Positions 31,317-41,726 of a stretch of 64,000 bases of DNA are shown here, in pieces. Made by a program: the position numbers and the translations under genes. Positions within the stretch are counted from its first letter, which is position 1. Every line of letters begins with the position of its first letter. Below the pieces are notes generated by a model. The model made no database searches. It saw nothing but the letters and a program-made list of their open reading frames with translations, and was not told where the DNA came from. Source of the stretch: Enoplolaimus lenunculus (lineage: Eukaryota; Nematoda; Enoplea; Enoplida; Thoracostomopsidae); contig JASANG010001362.1 in assembly GCA_030248215.1 (NCBI GenBank), positions 1 through 64,000 on the forward strand. The letters are read 5' to 3'.

Positions 31317-31395
31317 CGGTAGTGACCCGAATAAGAGGGGGACTGATATTTATTTGGGTTCTCCAGAGGGCACCCCCCTATTCGGCTCGTATAGT
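31317..31395 (+). mobile_element. Family A fragment
   Basis: CGGTAGTGACCCGAATAAGA after TA, then GGACTGATATTTATTTGGG and CTCCAGAGGGCACCCC; it breaks off after ATTCGGCTCG. Confidence 0.8.
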
Positions 31396-31544
31396 TTTAG
31401 GCTTTAGACTTAGTCGCCGTAGCTATGTTTTATATACTAACAAAACTGTTGGCAAAATCTATTTGCTCACGCGGCGTCGTGCGGCAGTTTTTAAGAAAAT
31501 GTTACCCTGCCACGCAGCGCCGTCTGGCGGCGAGTCGCGAGTGT

Positions 31545-31601
31545 GGCGCTACCCGTAGATATTTAGTGTTTTGAAAACACTAAATGTCTACGGGTAGCGC
31601 C
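31545..31601. repeat. 57-bp near-perfect palindrome
   Basis: Arms 31545-31572 and 31574-31601, 28 bp each, around a single G at 31573, with one mismatch (T/C). The left arm starts GGCGCTACCCGTAGATATTT. Just before it lies GCAGCGCCGTCTGGCGGCG. The symmetry is almost undecayed. Confidence 0.93.
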
Positions 31602-32195
31602 TGGGTAAGTTTAATTTACGCAGCACTAGGCTTACTCTCTGCCCGTATTCACGAATTTTTAAAGGTGTAAGAAGATTAATTGAAAGGCCGGAGATTTTGA
31701 TACCGAAGAATTGTTTTGATGCTATTGAAAAAATTTTACCTTTACAGGGACCACCATGTTCCCAGGCGTTTAGCGCTTTCCGTTGGCTCTTTCATCGTAT
31801 TTGGCAGTTTTGTGTAATCTAAGACTTTATTTGTTAAAATCCAAAATCTTTCTGTTGGATTTGAGAATGCGCGAGCACATAAGCTTCTCAAAAGGTTAAT
31901 TTGTATCAAGAGTCAGAGTTGAGTATAATACCTTGGACGATTAATGTAACTTTATGATGGTATTTCGTTTTATTTTGATTACGTAGTTTGTTATTTACGA
32001 AGACAAAATATATTGTTTTTGAATAGTATACGTTGTTTTTGATTAAACATATAAGGGGACCCAGTATTCTCAAACTATCAGTGTCACGCTTTTATAGCTC
32101 AGCGGTTACCGAACGTAGCCTGGATTTCGTTTCAGAAGGGTGTAAGCATGAGACACGCTTGTTCGTTATGTGCACATGCAATATAGTGCAGTGCA
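31602..32195. other. No gene; P-like patch near 32100-32150
   Basis: GCGGTTACCGAACGTAGCC and GGATTTCGTTTCAGAAGGG lie immediately upstream of the SINE. Nothing else. Confidence 0.35.
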
Positions 32196-32345
32196 CTGAA
32201 TGTACGTAGTGGTAGAGTGTTCGCTTAAGGATCCGTAGGCTGAGAGTTCGATCCCCGCTCCGGATGCCCGCTTTTCCAGCTGCTAGGTAGAAAGGTCTGA
32301 TGTCGCTCAGTTCCAACCTACACTGACAAAGGGTATGAGGTTACA
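32196..32345 (+). mobile_element. tRNA-derived SINE
   Basis: A-box-like TAGTGGTAGAGTG at about 32208 and B box GTTCGATCCCC at 32246-32256, 38 bp apart as in tRNA genes. Body GCCCGCTTTTCCAGCTGCT, AGAAAGGTCTGATGTC and CCTACACTGACA follow. Shares body and B box with 16285. The head is tRNA-like, but no clean cloverleaf was derived, so it is not called a tRNA gene. Confidence 0.65.
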
Positions 32346-32627
32346 ATAACATACGACGTAAGGCATCATTTTTACTTTTGATACTTTATGCCAGATTTTA
32401 GTCTACTTTTATCGGTTTTGCTAACAAAAATATATTTTAAGTCTAGAGGCTGCACCAGATCCAGACTGTACACTTCAATTTTTTTTTGGCTTTGTAATTT
32501 AAAGGTAGCTTCCAGAGACTGCTCGCAAAATCCATGAATCTAAAAAAACTTCCGTTATTTATGATTTATATTATAATATATACCGTTTCAAAATAATATC
32601 TTACGTACCCGTCTAACTACCAGACGA

Positions 32628-32785
32628 CCAGGCTCGTTAGCGAGGTCATTTTGCAAGGGGGTGAAAACATGTTTCAGACGGGCCATACAAAGGTTTTCGA
32701 AGACTTACAAGCAAGGTTGAACATTTTCAAGCGGGGCCAAAATTGTTCCAGGTGGGCTAAGTCCACCTCTGGATACGGGCCCGTG
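32628..32785 (+). mobile_element. Family B MITE with 8-bp target duplication
   Basis: CCAGGCTCGTTAGCG at the left and GGATACGGGCCCGTG at the right. The flanks CCAGACGA (32620-32627) and CCAGACCA (32786-32793) match at 7 of 8. Interior: GGTTTTCGAAGACTTACAAGC, AAGGTTGAACATTTTC, GGGGCCAAAATTGTTCCAGG. Confidence 0.75.
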
Positions 32786-32957
32786 CCAGACCATAACAGG
32801 CTGTGCCATACACAAATCCTGGGCATTTTTTTGTTTACATCAGCGTTTGTTTACAAACAATGTACGAAAGCAAAACATAATGGAAGTTGTTGTCTGTCTG
32901 TCTGTCTGTGTTAAAGTGCGTACCTCCAGTTTTAATGGTATCGTTAGACCAATTTTG

Positions 32958-33029
32958 TGTTATGATCAAGTGCTTTGGCGCTGTGCCATCAATTTTTGCT
33001 GGTGCCAAAGCACTTACTTGATCCTAACA
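32958..33029 (+). ncRNA. 72-nt hairpin, possible microRNA precursor or tiny foldback
   Basis: TGTTA...GATCAAG-TGCTTTGGCGC pairs with GGTGCCAAAGCA-CTTA-CTTGATC...TAACA. The stem is about 23 bp, with a 4-nt bulge on the 3' side, a second small paired region, and an AATTTTTGC apical loop. Size and shape fit an animal pre-miRNA, but no known mature sequence was recognised and no second copy was noticed in the window. A short foldback relic is equally possible. Confidence 0.3.
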
Positions 33030-34096
33030 GGAACAGTATTAGAAGAGCTGTGTACTGCTTGGCAGGCGATCTGAAAAATTAAATTTTTCAAAAATTCAAA
33101 TTTGTAGAATCTACATGACGTAAAATGAATATCGTTTGGGAACACGAGCCAAAATAATTATGGTTTGCAGATTTGAAAAGATGAAAGGTATTATTATTAA
33201 TTAATCGGTTGTCTGGCTGATGGAACAAGGGGTAGCGATGTTTACTATATACCTTATTTATATTCTGTGCGTGTATGCTACAGTGATGAAAAACGCGGAA
33301 GTATAATAGGTTCAATTTATAATTATAATTTAGGCACACGTAACCAGAAATTAGCGAGTGAAAAGAATTGTTCATTGAAGTCAAATATCCTTATGAAATG
33401 AAATCCTGATTTTACATCGATACTTTTGCCCTGTTTATTGGGCATTCCCCTGTTTATCTTGCCATATTCAGCAGGGATAGTGAAATACATTCCCTCCTGA
33501 AATTTTTTCAGTCAAAAACGGCAATAGTGTGATATATGTCTTCTCAAAATTTCTATACGCAATAGAAACCGCTTTAGCTTCCTTTCTTTAACATTTCGAA
33601 ACTAAACGTCAAAAAAATTTGTCGTTGACTACACAAGCTTGCACAAAAAACCGTTTTACATAATGTCGTTGCATGATACAATGAAATTCAAGCTACGCCG
33701 CTGGCAAACCGCGTTGTAGTACCTAGACAGACACAAGTTTAACCTGCAACGTGTGATGAAACCCAGCCAGTTTTTGGGCAGTTTTGGTCACGGTGCCTTC
33801 TCTATGGTTATATATAGAGTCTAGACTTTAAACTAGGAACTTGTTTAACTTGTATTAGTTTTTCGGCGTCTGGCTTTCTAGTAGTTGTATTTTTGTTTGA
33901 TTTTGTTCTCAGGCGCGCTCTGGGTTACTAAGGCCAACTTTGCAGCACATGACATTAGCTGTTTGAGATGATTTTTAATATGAAACAATATATAATGTGT
34001 GGTTGTTAATTTTAGCTTTTCTCATTGTGATCTTATTGAGTAACAGTTGGGTGGGTAGACACTTTGAACAGATTGAAAATTAGTCTAAAACGCTTT
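33030..34096. other. No gene recognised
   Basis: A 98-codon minus-strand frame at 33088-33384 has no recognisable domain. Nothing else. Confidence 0.35.
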
Positions 34097-34326
34097 CTAG
34101 AACCCATATATTCTCAAGTGTGTATAACAACTATCACCAGTTAGCGATAGGTTTTCAAGCTGATGAACTCCTGGAAGTGCGGATCTCAAAAGTGCCACAA
34201 AAGTAAAAACAAAGCGAATGCGAAAAAGTGCAGAATTTTGAATCTCACCATCCACTGGTTCGAAAGTTACAAGACCTTATCACTAAACTGGTGATAGGTG
34301 CTACACGCTTTGGAGAGTTCAGGCCT
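34097..34326. mobile_element. Family K inverted-repeat element
   Basis: TGTGTATAACAACTATCACC and AGTTAG near the left; CTAAACTGGTGATAGGTGC and TACACGC near the right. The interior is shared with 34802, for example GGTTCGAAAGTTACAAGA. Confidence 0.7.
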
Positions 34327-34801
34327 GGCTGGATTTCAGAAATAGTTTTTTGCCCTGCTAGGCGCCCAAGTTTAACCTTATTTTAATGTCAGCTAGAGTT
34401 GTCCCCGTGGTTAGAATTTTTATAGAGGCTGGAAACAGCACGGGTGGGTGCTAATGAATATTGTGCGAAAAATGTATTTTGTGTTGTCAAAATAGTCATT
34501 TAACGCTGGACGAAAATATTTTCATTGAAAACTGAAACATTGACTCAAATCAAAGTAAACAGTAACGTAAAAATGAATACAAGTAGATGTTTTATAACGC
34601 TTTTGTATGATCAAAACACCATATTCCTATTCAGTTATTCAAGACGCATCAAGTCATGTAAATATTAAGTTAAAAATTTGGCCCGGGTTAGGCCCCGGTA
34701 AATCAAACGTTGTAACCCCGGGGTCAGACCATGCTCCAGGATTTCTCTAATATTATTTGTTTGTACTTAGTTGTGACTCTTCGTTACGCTGAGGCGTAGG
34801 C

Positions 34802-35027
34802 CTAGGCCCATATTCTAAAATGTGCATAACAACTAGCGTCAGTTAGTAATACGGTTTCAAACTTACTAAATGTTACAGTTACTGAACTCAAAATAAGTAC
34901 AGCAGTACAGCGGCTGGAATGCGAAACATGTGCCAAATTTTGAAACACAGCAGTCACTTGTTCGGAAGTTACAAGAACTATCACCAACTGGTAACAGGTG
35001 CTACACACATTTGAAAATACGGCCCCT
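34802..35027. mobile_element. Family K inverted-repeat element
   Basis: CTAGGCCCATATTCTAAAATG at the left, complement CTAGGGGCCGTATTTTC at the right, with TGTGCATAACAACTAGCG and CAACTGGTAACAGGTGC subterminal. The minus-strand 94-codon frame here is only the element. Confidence 0.75.
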
Positions 35028-35940
35028 AGAAATAAGGTTAGGCTAATGTTAATGATACATACATTTCTAAATGTAACATTGACCACTCATATGTGAGACG
35101 TGTTTGTATGATATTAATTATACCGTGCGGAAATGATATTTTTGGCTACAAACGTGGTTTTGTTGTATGGTTTAGGTAAATCTATCTGATATCGTTTTTT
35201 TATTCATTTTACTTCCGGCAGTTTGGCCTAATTTGATAGCAATTGCTCAATTTCTCAGATTTTTTCAATTTTTATGCTTTCCCAGATCGCGTATATATAC
35301 ATGTAATCATAGGGGTTAGTTATCTTAGCACCAGCGTAGCAACGATTCAGTAGCAGATCCAGAACTTTCTGACGGAAATAGTACCGGTAATTAGTAGTGA
35401 AGCGCGAAGCGATCGAAAAGCTAAACGCAATTTTAGTGCTGAATAGTAATAGGAAATTTTGGTTTTAATTGCATTTAGAGGCCAATGCCAGGATGCGCCC
35501 AGGGATTCGCCCGCCAGTGCACGGATTTGGTTTTGGAAGGGGTATAATTTTAAAGTGTAGGTTGAAAAATTAAAAACCTGTAAAAGTGCTCGTTTTTCTT
35601 AAGTAAAGCAGCATCCTTTGATCGTAAGTTGGGTTAAATCCTTTCTAGTTGGCGTTTTTGAAATGGGTGGGCCTTAAATGGCTGAGTCATCTCTGGTTAA
35701 AGACACGCTCTTTGTACAGTAGTGAGCGTGGTTTGGACTACTACCGTTCTGGGAGGTGGCAGAATGTGTCTATCGGAGCTAAGCCATTTGTGTCTTTGGG
35801 CACGTTCTTTGTACACCCCCTTCCAGACGACAGTCAACAATAATGATGAGTCTGCGGAAAAGGTTTAATCATTGCCAGAGGTGTACTCTGGCTAGACTGA
35901 ATAAAACGTGTTTTATGTTACCGACACGGGTTGGTGCGGC
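35028..35940. other. No gene recognised
   Basis: CAGTAGCAGATCCAGAACTTT at 35350 with GCGCGAAGCGATCGAAAAGC at 35402 is a T/U-type repeat piece. The frame at 35649 is unrecognised. Confidence 0.35.
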
Positions 35941-35942
35941 AC

Positions 35943-36105
35943 GTGTTTATTGGCTAGACAGGGCGCCCTTGGGTGGACGACGTTTTTATTGGCTAGACAG
36001 GGTGCCCTTGGGTAGAAGGACGTTTTTATTGGCTAGACAGGGTGCCCTCGTGTGGAAGCACGTTTTTATTGGCTAGACAGGGTGCCCTTTGTTGGAAGCA
36101 CATGT
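35943..36105 (+). repeat. 40-bp minisatellite, four units
   Basis: TTTATTGGCTAGACAGGG(T/C)GCCCT with units starting at 35951, 35990, 36030 and 36070 (39, 40, 40 bp). A+C-variable links such as GGAAGCACG separate units. The 77-codon frame across it is a repeat artefact. Confidence 0.92.
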
Positions 36106-36712
36106 AAATAGTCTGGGACAAAATTTTGGGTTTCCAAAACTTTGTTCATTGATAGGTTTTTGAGTATATGACTGAAACTTTCATTGGGAAAGCAAAAGAT
36201 TAAGCCGTAGACGCGTCAGAAGGCAATGTATGTCACATGATTTACAAGCGGAGTGAATACGTTTCTACAGGTCCAAGATTATATAGTGGGCGGAGACTGC
36301 GTGCCTCCAGTTCCCTTAGAATTGTGTTAATAAATGTAATACGTAACATTTTAGTTTATATCGAGTGTGTCTAGTATATATCACGATAATGTCCAGGATA
36401 TGAATATTTTCACAAAATACCATGGATGGTGCAGGCTACAAACATGTTTTTGCGACTTACAGTGGTGAATGACAATGTTTTCAAGTAATGTGGGAGGTAA
36501 TGTATTCGGATTAACATGAATACGGGGGAGTAAGGGTTTCGTTAGTTTTTTGACTTTTCAACCCCCTGCGAGGGCGAATGGCAATGGAAATTTTGGGATT
36601 TGAGTAGGTATGATTGTTAAAATAGTATGATTTACTGCTCTTTACCTCTTCCTCTAGTCCGTTGGTTTAGCGTAAATTGCAAATGCGGGAGAAAGTGTAC
36701 ACAAGTACGCAG
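36106..36712. other. No feature seen
   Basis: Nothing recognisable. Confidence 0.35.
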
Positions 36713-36862
36713 GCCCGTAGCCAACTCAACGTGCTAGGGGGCTAAACATTTTTTCAGACGGGGCATACAAGAGTATTCGATGACGTACCAGGTACGAGCA
36801 ATGGTAAAAATTTTTCTAGGGGGGCCAAAATTGTTCCGAAGGAGGTCAAGCCCCCCACGCCT
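36713..36862 (+). mobile_element. Family B MITE, right end lost
   Basis: GGCCCGTAGCCAACTCAACG, GGGGCTAAACATTTTTTCAG, GGCATACAAGAGTATTCGATG and GGGGGGCCAAAATTGTTCC. Ends at AAGCCCCCCACG without GGCTACGGG. Confidence 0.7.
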
Positions 36863-37800
36863 GCTCACCCTCTCACTACGGTCTCGCAGATACCGGAGCC
36901 TAAGGGGTCACAGAAACCATTAAGAAACTGGACAAGACACAAAATAGGCTTCAAATGTTGGATTCTCTGGCTCGTTTTAAATGAGTTTATATTCCTCCAA
37001 TCTGTCTGATGATGTTTGAGCGCCTTGCCTGCTTATATTTTTATAATTATACACCTCCATAATTTAGCCACTCAACACACATAACCATATGTGGTCATAC
37101 GCACGTGAACTTTTAATTAACATATTCTCATGTATCATATCAGTCGCGGGCAGATAATCCACAACATGTGTTTCTATTTTGTTTTACGTCACTGAATAAA
37201 TATTTTCTTCTCGACGGTTTTCGCGCGTGACTATTATCATAGCTATTGGGTTGGCTTGGTTTCGCGCGCGATTTTTTGTTTTCGATTGAATTACTTGTAC
37301 ATGATTTTCTTTTCAGGTGACGTATGATGTTTTCGTTGTTGAGTGTTAATTAAGGATTTCGGTTTTTGTAATTTTATACACTAAGTTTTAGTTTTCTTGT
37401 TTTTTCTGGTTGTTAGTGGTAACTACGGGATTTCTAAGAAGGGCGACAACGGCATTCAGTGGTGTATCGTCAAATTTTGTTGACGGTGAGCAATTTGTAA
37501 TTTTTGACAATGTTACTCGTCACAAGTCTTGAGTGCTTTAATAACAGGAAACAAAACCAAAATTGTGTGTTTCGATTTGGTATTGAAATTTCGCACGCGT
37601 ACAATGTCTTATTATATAGACCGTGGATCCCTGTCAGAAATTTAAAAAAATACATCGTTCTGAAAAAATCAAGCTCAAAGCATTTTTATATTGTTTTAGT
37701 ATAAGTTAGTGGTTTGTGGTGGTCAAAATTGCTCGCTGTACACTCGTTTGCCATTTTTGCATGAGGCTATGAAGGTAGCGTAGATGCTATTGCAATATAA
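36863..37800. other. No gene recognised
   Basis: Opposed frames of 61 and 66 codons at 37470-37704 overlap each other and match nothing known. Confidence 0.35.
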
Positions 37801-37804
37801 CGTT

Positions 37805-38235
37805 CGCTAATGAAAGCTTGGCACCAGGGTATAACCGGATATCCGTTTCCGGCAAAAAATCGGTCATTTCTGTGATAGAAATGCCGAATATTCGGTTAGT
37901 TTTACGCTGAAAATTAACTGTAAACAATCGCGTATATCGCAATTTTTGATTACAGAAATGCTGCAACTGTTTGGAATCAAGTATAAATAACGAAATTTGT
38001 CCAAAATCAATAAAATTTCGGTGCATCCGCCAATTTTTTTCTTTAAAAAGTTAGAAAGCCCGGTGAATCTTTGCTCGCCTCAATCCTGTTGGCAGAAAAA
38101 TAAAACATATTTGAAACTTTATTTCAATACCCGTTTTGGGTTTTTGTTATTTTGATCACTCTATCCATAACCGTTATTTTGATCACTATCCGTAACCGTT
38201 ATTTTGATCACTATCCGTTACTGTTATATGTCGTT
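37805..38235 (+). mobile_element. Family N element with a 25-bp tandem repeat
   Basis: CACCAGGGTATAACCGGATATC at the left resembles Q ends. The body is shared with 14560. At the right, CCGTTATTTTGATCACTATCCGT(A/T)A repeats at 38171 and 38196, with a related unit just before. The same GTTATTTTGATCACTATCCG word occurs near 63200. Confidence 0.6.
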
Positions 38236-39153
38236 ACTATCCTTTTACAGTTTGCCTGGCAAGCCTCTGGAAGACAGCGTACCGCCACATTATTGCAGTT
38301 TTGGTGTCGAAAGTCACTTGACTTGAAAATTAAAACGAAAAACAATTTCGGTTTAAAAAATATAACACTAAACAATACAGTCACAATGTTCACGTGCTCG
38401 CCAGGGTTCCGCATACCGCAAACACAGCTTTTCCAAGTAAAACGTGGTTTTTTTGGCAATTTGTATTGTAAACACGTTGTACGTACTGTAGTAAACAGGG
38501 TCACACGGTTTTGTTTTGTTGGTAAACAATGATTATTATACAGGGAAAAATGTTTGGTTTTGAAATGTTCGTAACGGTACTACTGGCCTGTAGCCAATTC
38601 AACGTGCTAGGGAGGCAGGGACGAAATAATTGTAGGACGAAGTATTTTGGGAGTTGGCGGATAGTTTTGAAAAATGGTTAAACTTTGTCTGGAGCGGACT
38701 GAACCGTTTCATCGGCCTCCACTCGCACGTCGTGTCTGCCGCGTCAGAGTTTTCTGGCTCAACCAGCCACTGCTGTGTGTGCCAAGCGTTGAGGAATAGC
38801 ACGGATAAGCGTGGTTAAATTAACAGAATTGTTGTGAAGGGCGGCACAAAAACGTCAAAATAAATGTCAGGTGAAATATAACCGCACTCAAAGTGTGTTA
38901 TCGATTTAAATTGAAAGTCATGTGGCGAAATTGGTTTAAGCTTCTTGGTATCCAACAATTATTATTAAATACGTTAAATTGCCTGGTTTATCAGGGGTTT
39001 AGTTTGAATGTTGAATTTTTGATTATTACTGGACAAAAATGCTGCTGCGTCGTATATAGGCTGGGCAACTTTCAACCAATGATCATTTATATAATACGGT
39101 ACATTTCTCCTGTGTATGTTTACCGAAAATGTGAACAGGACAGTTTCCAAATG
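38236..39153. other. No gene; family B end at 38584-38612
   Basis: GGCCTGTAGCCAATTCAACG then GTGCTAGGGA is a lone B terminus. The 126-codon frame at 38152-38532 partly overlaps the N repeats and lacks a recognisable domain. Confidence 0.4.
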
Positions 39154-39336
39154 GTAATCGGGCCAATAGCCAAGGGTGGGTGGGTGGAGCGGTGGGGCTC
39201 AACCTCCTGCAGTAATTTTGCCCTTCTCCTAGAAAATTTTCAACCTTGCTTGTAAGTCAACGAATCCTTAAATGCCTTTCCTTCTCCTGAAAAATGTTTA
39301 GACCCCCCTAGCTAGGTGAGCTGGCTACGCGGGCCT
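39154..39336 (-). mobile_element. Family B MITE
   Basis: GGGCCAATAGCCAAGGG at the left, AGGTGAGCTGGCTACGCGGGC at the right. The interior CTAGAAAATTTTCAACCTTG and CTTGTAAGTCAACG is in reverse B order. Confidence 0.7.
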
Positions 39337-41330
39337 GCTGATAATGAAAGTTGCAATTTTAAAGACAAGCTGGGTAGGTAATTACATTTAAATTTTCTTG
39401 GAGAATTGTGTATACGGCGAAAACTGATTTTAGGATTTTTTTAGCTTTGCGACACTACTTGGAAGTATTTTATATTTTAGGCAAATTAATCTGTATATGA
39501 TATAATTAATGTAAATTTTTTCGGTTCTACGAACCGCGTACGTTTGGAGTGAACAGTGACAGGCTTACGAAGTTCTAGGGTGAATGTAACAGATATTTAT
39601 TGGGGTCATTCATTAGGTCGTAACATTTATGTTTTGATTTGTCTATCATAGGTTTATGATAGCAACTTCGTTGCCGAAATTTCATTTCGAGACACTAAGT
39701 TTTAAATATTTTTTCAAGTGACAAGAATGTTAAACATGATGATATGGATTGTACATTTGTAAATCGTCGCGGAGTTTACATAGGTCACGACTCCTATATA
39801 CCCTACTAAGCTTCTGAATATCATTTGGCCAACACATAAATGTTGCGTATATTACGTATACGAGAATACTACTGAATGTTTTTATTTAAGTAAAGAAAAA
39901 TTCAAGTCTGTCGGCCATAGTTGTGTGGAGTTGGCGATGAAGTTCAAAATTGTGTATATCATGTTTCACCGATCCGCGAAGGGAAAAACCAGTCATGGGA
40001 TAAACCGTAGGATGCTAGCCACCTCATCTTTTGTGTTAAATCCGCTGTTACTGAAATACAGATAACGATGCGACGGTTAGCGTATTTTTGGGCGCTAAAA
40101 CTTTTATTTATGCACGTGCTGCAGTCTGAAAATAGCTATGTTATCTTGCGACTACGATTTAAAGTTGAAAAGATGGCTTCGGTTTTTTTCTTCGAAATTT
40201 CAGAAAATAAACCTACAGTTGTAGAGATTGGTTTGTTGCTGGAGTATGGCCAGGATTGTACTGTTTGTTTACTCTGGTATCTTTAGTTTCGCGAACTCTT
40301 ACATGTCCACAATTCAATTTGACCACACAATACAGTGGTCATTCCCAATGCGTCGTAAACTTTCGCGTGTGTCCGAAATGATGAAATTTTTAACCGAAAA
40401 GATATTTTAGAAGTAGGTTTTCGGAAAGTCAGGATTTTTGAAGCTTCCGGTTCGATCAAAAATTATGAGTAAGGGTCTGTTTCCAGGGGCGTAGCTGCGA
40501 TATCATTTTAGAAGGGTATAATTGGTAAAAGTTTTAGCGAACGAGCGAAATTTTTTTGCACTCTATCCGAAGGTTTTGCTGCATTAAGCGTGGTTAAATT
40601 TGTTTGTCTCCAGCGATTTCGCAATGATATATCCCTGTTACTTGCATCGCAGGATATAGGTATAGATTCGAAAAGCCTGTTCGCCTTACTGAGTGAAACT
40701 AGCTCGTATACCCGTCACCTTTTGCTTGCACGGCCACTGTCTTTTAATCGTTTTTGAATTTGAACAATTTTTGTTAATCAAGTATATACTACGTAATATT
40801 TGAAATTTAATGAGAATAACACTTATCTGTGAGAAACATGTCCGTTCTCCTATTTCTGGCTAAAACTTAATTCCATGGATATTATTAGGTTTTGTTTGCA
40901 TATACGTATACATATAACAAGTGTCCAGACTCACAACATACACACACGCTTTTAATTCTTTAAGCGGTGTGTGTTGTCTGGTTTTGCTCTAGTCTCAGAC
41001 AATGCAATATTATGTTGTCTCGAGTTTAAGTAGTCTAGACAGGCCGGTTTGGCTGCCGCCAGACACGTTTTTATATAAAGTCGGTTTCTCAAGTGACTAG
41101 AGAATATCTTGTCGTTCCAGGGTGGAAGCGGTATGCAAGTAGATTTTGTCGGTAGATGTTTAATTGAAGCTGGAGTATAGGATTTGTTAAGATGCCATGG
41201 TGTGACCGGGCTTAAAAAATGTTTGGTTCTGATCTAAAGAGGCGAATATTAAGTACATGGGATAAAAATTACAAAACTAAATGGCAAAGCAGTTTAAGTA
41301 TCTTTGACGGGAGATTGCGAAATATATGAC
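39337..41330. other. No gene recognised; P-like repeat at 40487-40620
   Basis: CAGGGGCGTAGCTGCGATATC, TTTTAGAAGGGTATAATTGG and GCGAACGAGCGAAA at 40487-40560 match the recurring P motif order. Frames at 40068 and 40228 are unrecognised. Confidence 0.35.
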
Positions 41331-41545
41331 ATGGGCGTAGCCAAAGTTTTGCAAAGGAGGTTTACGCTGTATAATAATTGTGAACGTGAGTTTCTTGTGT
41401 TGCAAACTACAAAAAAATATCTAAACCGTGTACTAAAATTTCAAAGAGGGTCAGATAGTTTCACTCCTAAAACCCAATGTGGCAACGAAAACTTCGCGAA
41501 CGAAGCGATCGAAAAGCCAAGCGCAACTTTGAGCAACCTTAATAC

Positions 41546-41726
41546 AGTAAGGGTTGCGCTATACTCGACGCATGCCAGCGCGCGGCACCGTAAACATTTT
41601 TCCGTACGCCGCCACGGGCCGCCGGACGCCGGTGTGTAGCGCGCGCTTGAAAACTTTTTATTAAAAATTACCGGACGCCGCCGTGCACCGGCGTTCGGCT
41701 CAGTAAAGTATTGCGCAACCCTTACT
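41546..41726. mobile_element. Family H GC-rich MITE
   Basis: 181 bp. AGTAAGGGTTGCGCTATACT at the left and complement AGTAAGGGTTGCGCAATACT at the right. CpG-rich interior with GCGCGCGGCACCG, CGCCACGGGCCGCCGGACG and CGCCGTGCACCGGCG. It follows a T/U-like piece (CGCGAACGAAGCGATCG at 41496). Confidence 0.85.

Noticed and set aside
32196-32268. A tRNA gene
   Set aside because: A and B boxes are present, but no clean cloverleaf could be drawn, and the same body follows a B box at 16285, which marks a SINE.
35843-36076. 77-codon frame with repeated WLDR/LLARQGAL words
   Set aside because: It is the 40-bp minisatellite read through in changing phase.
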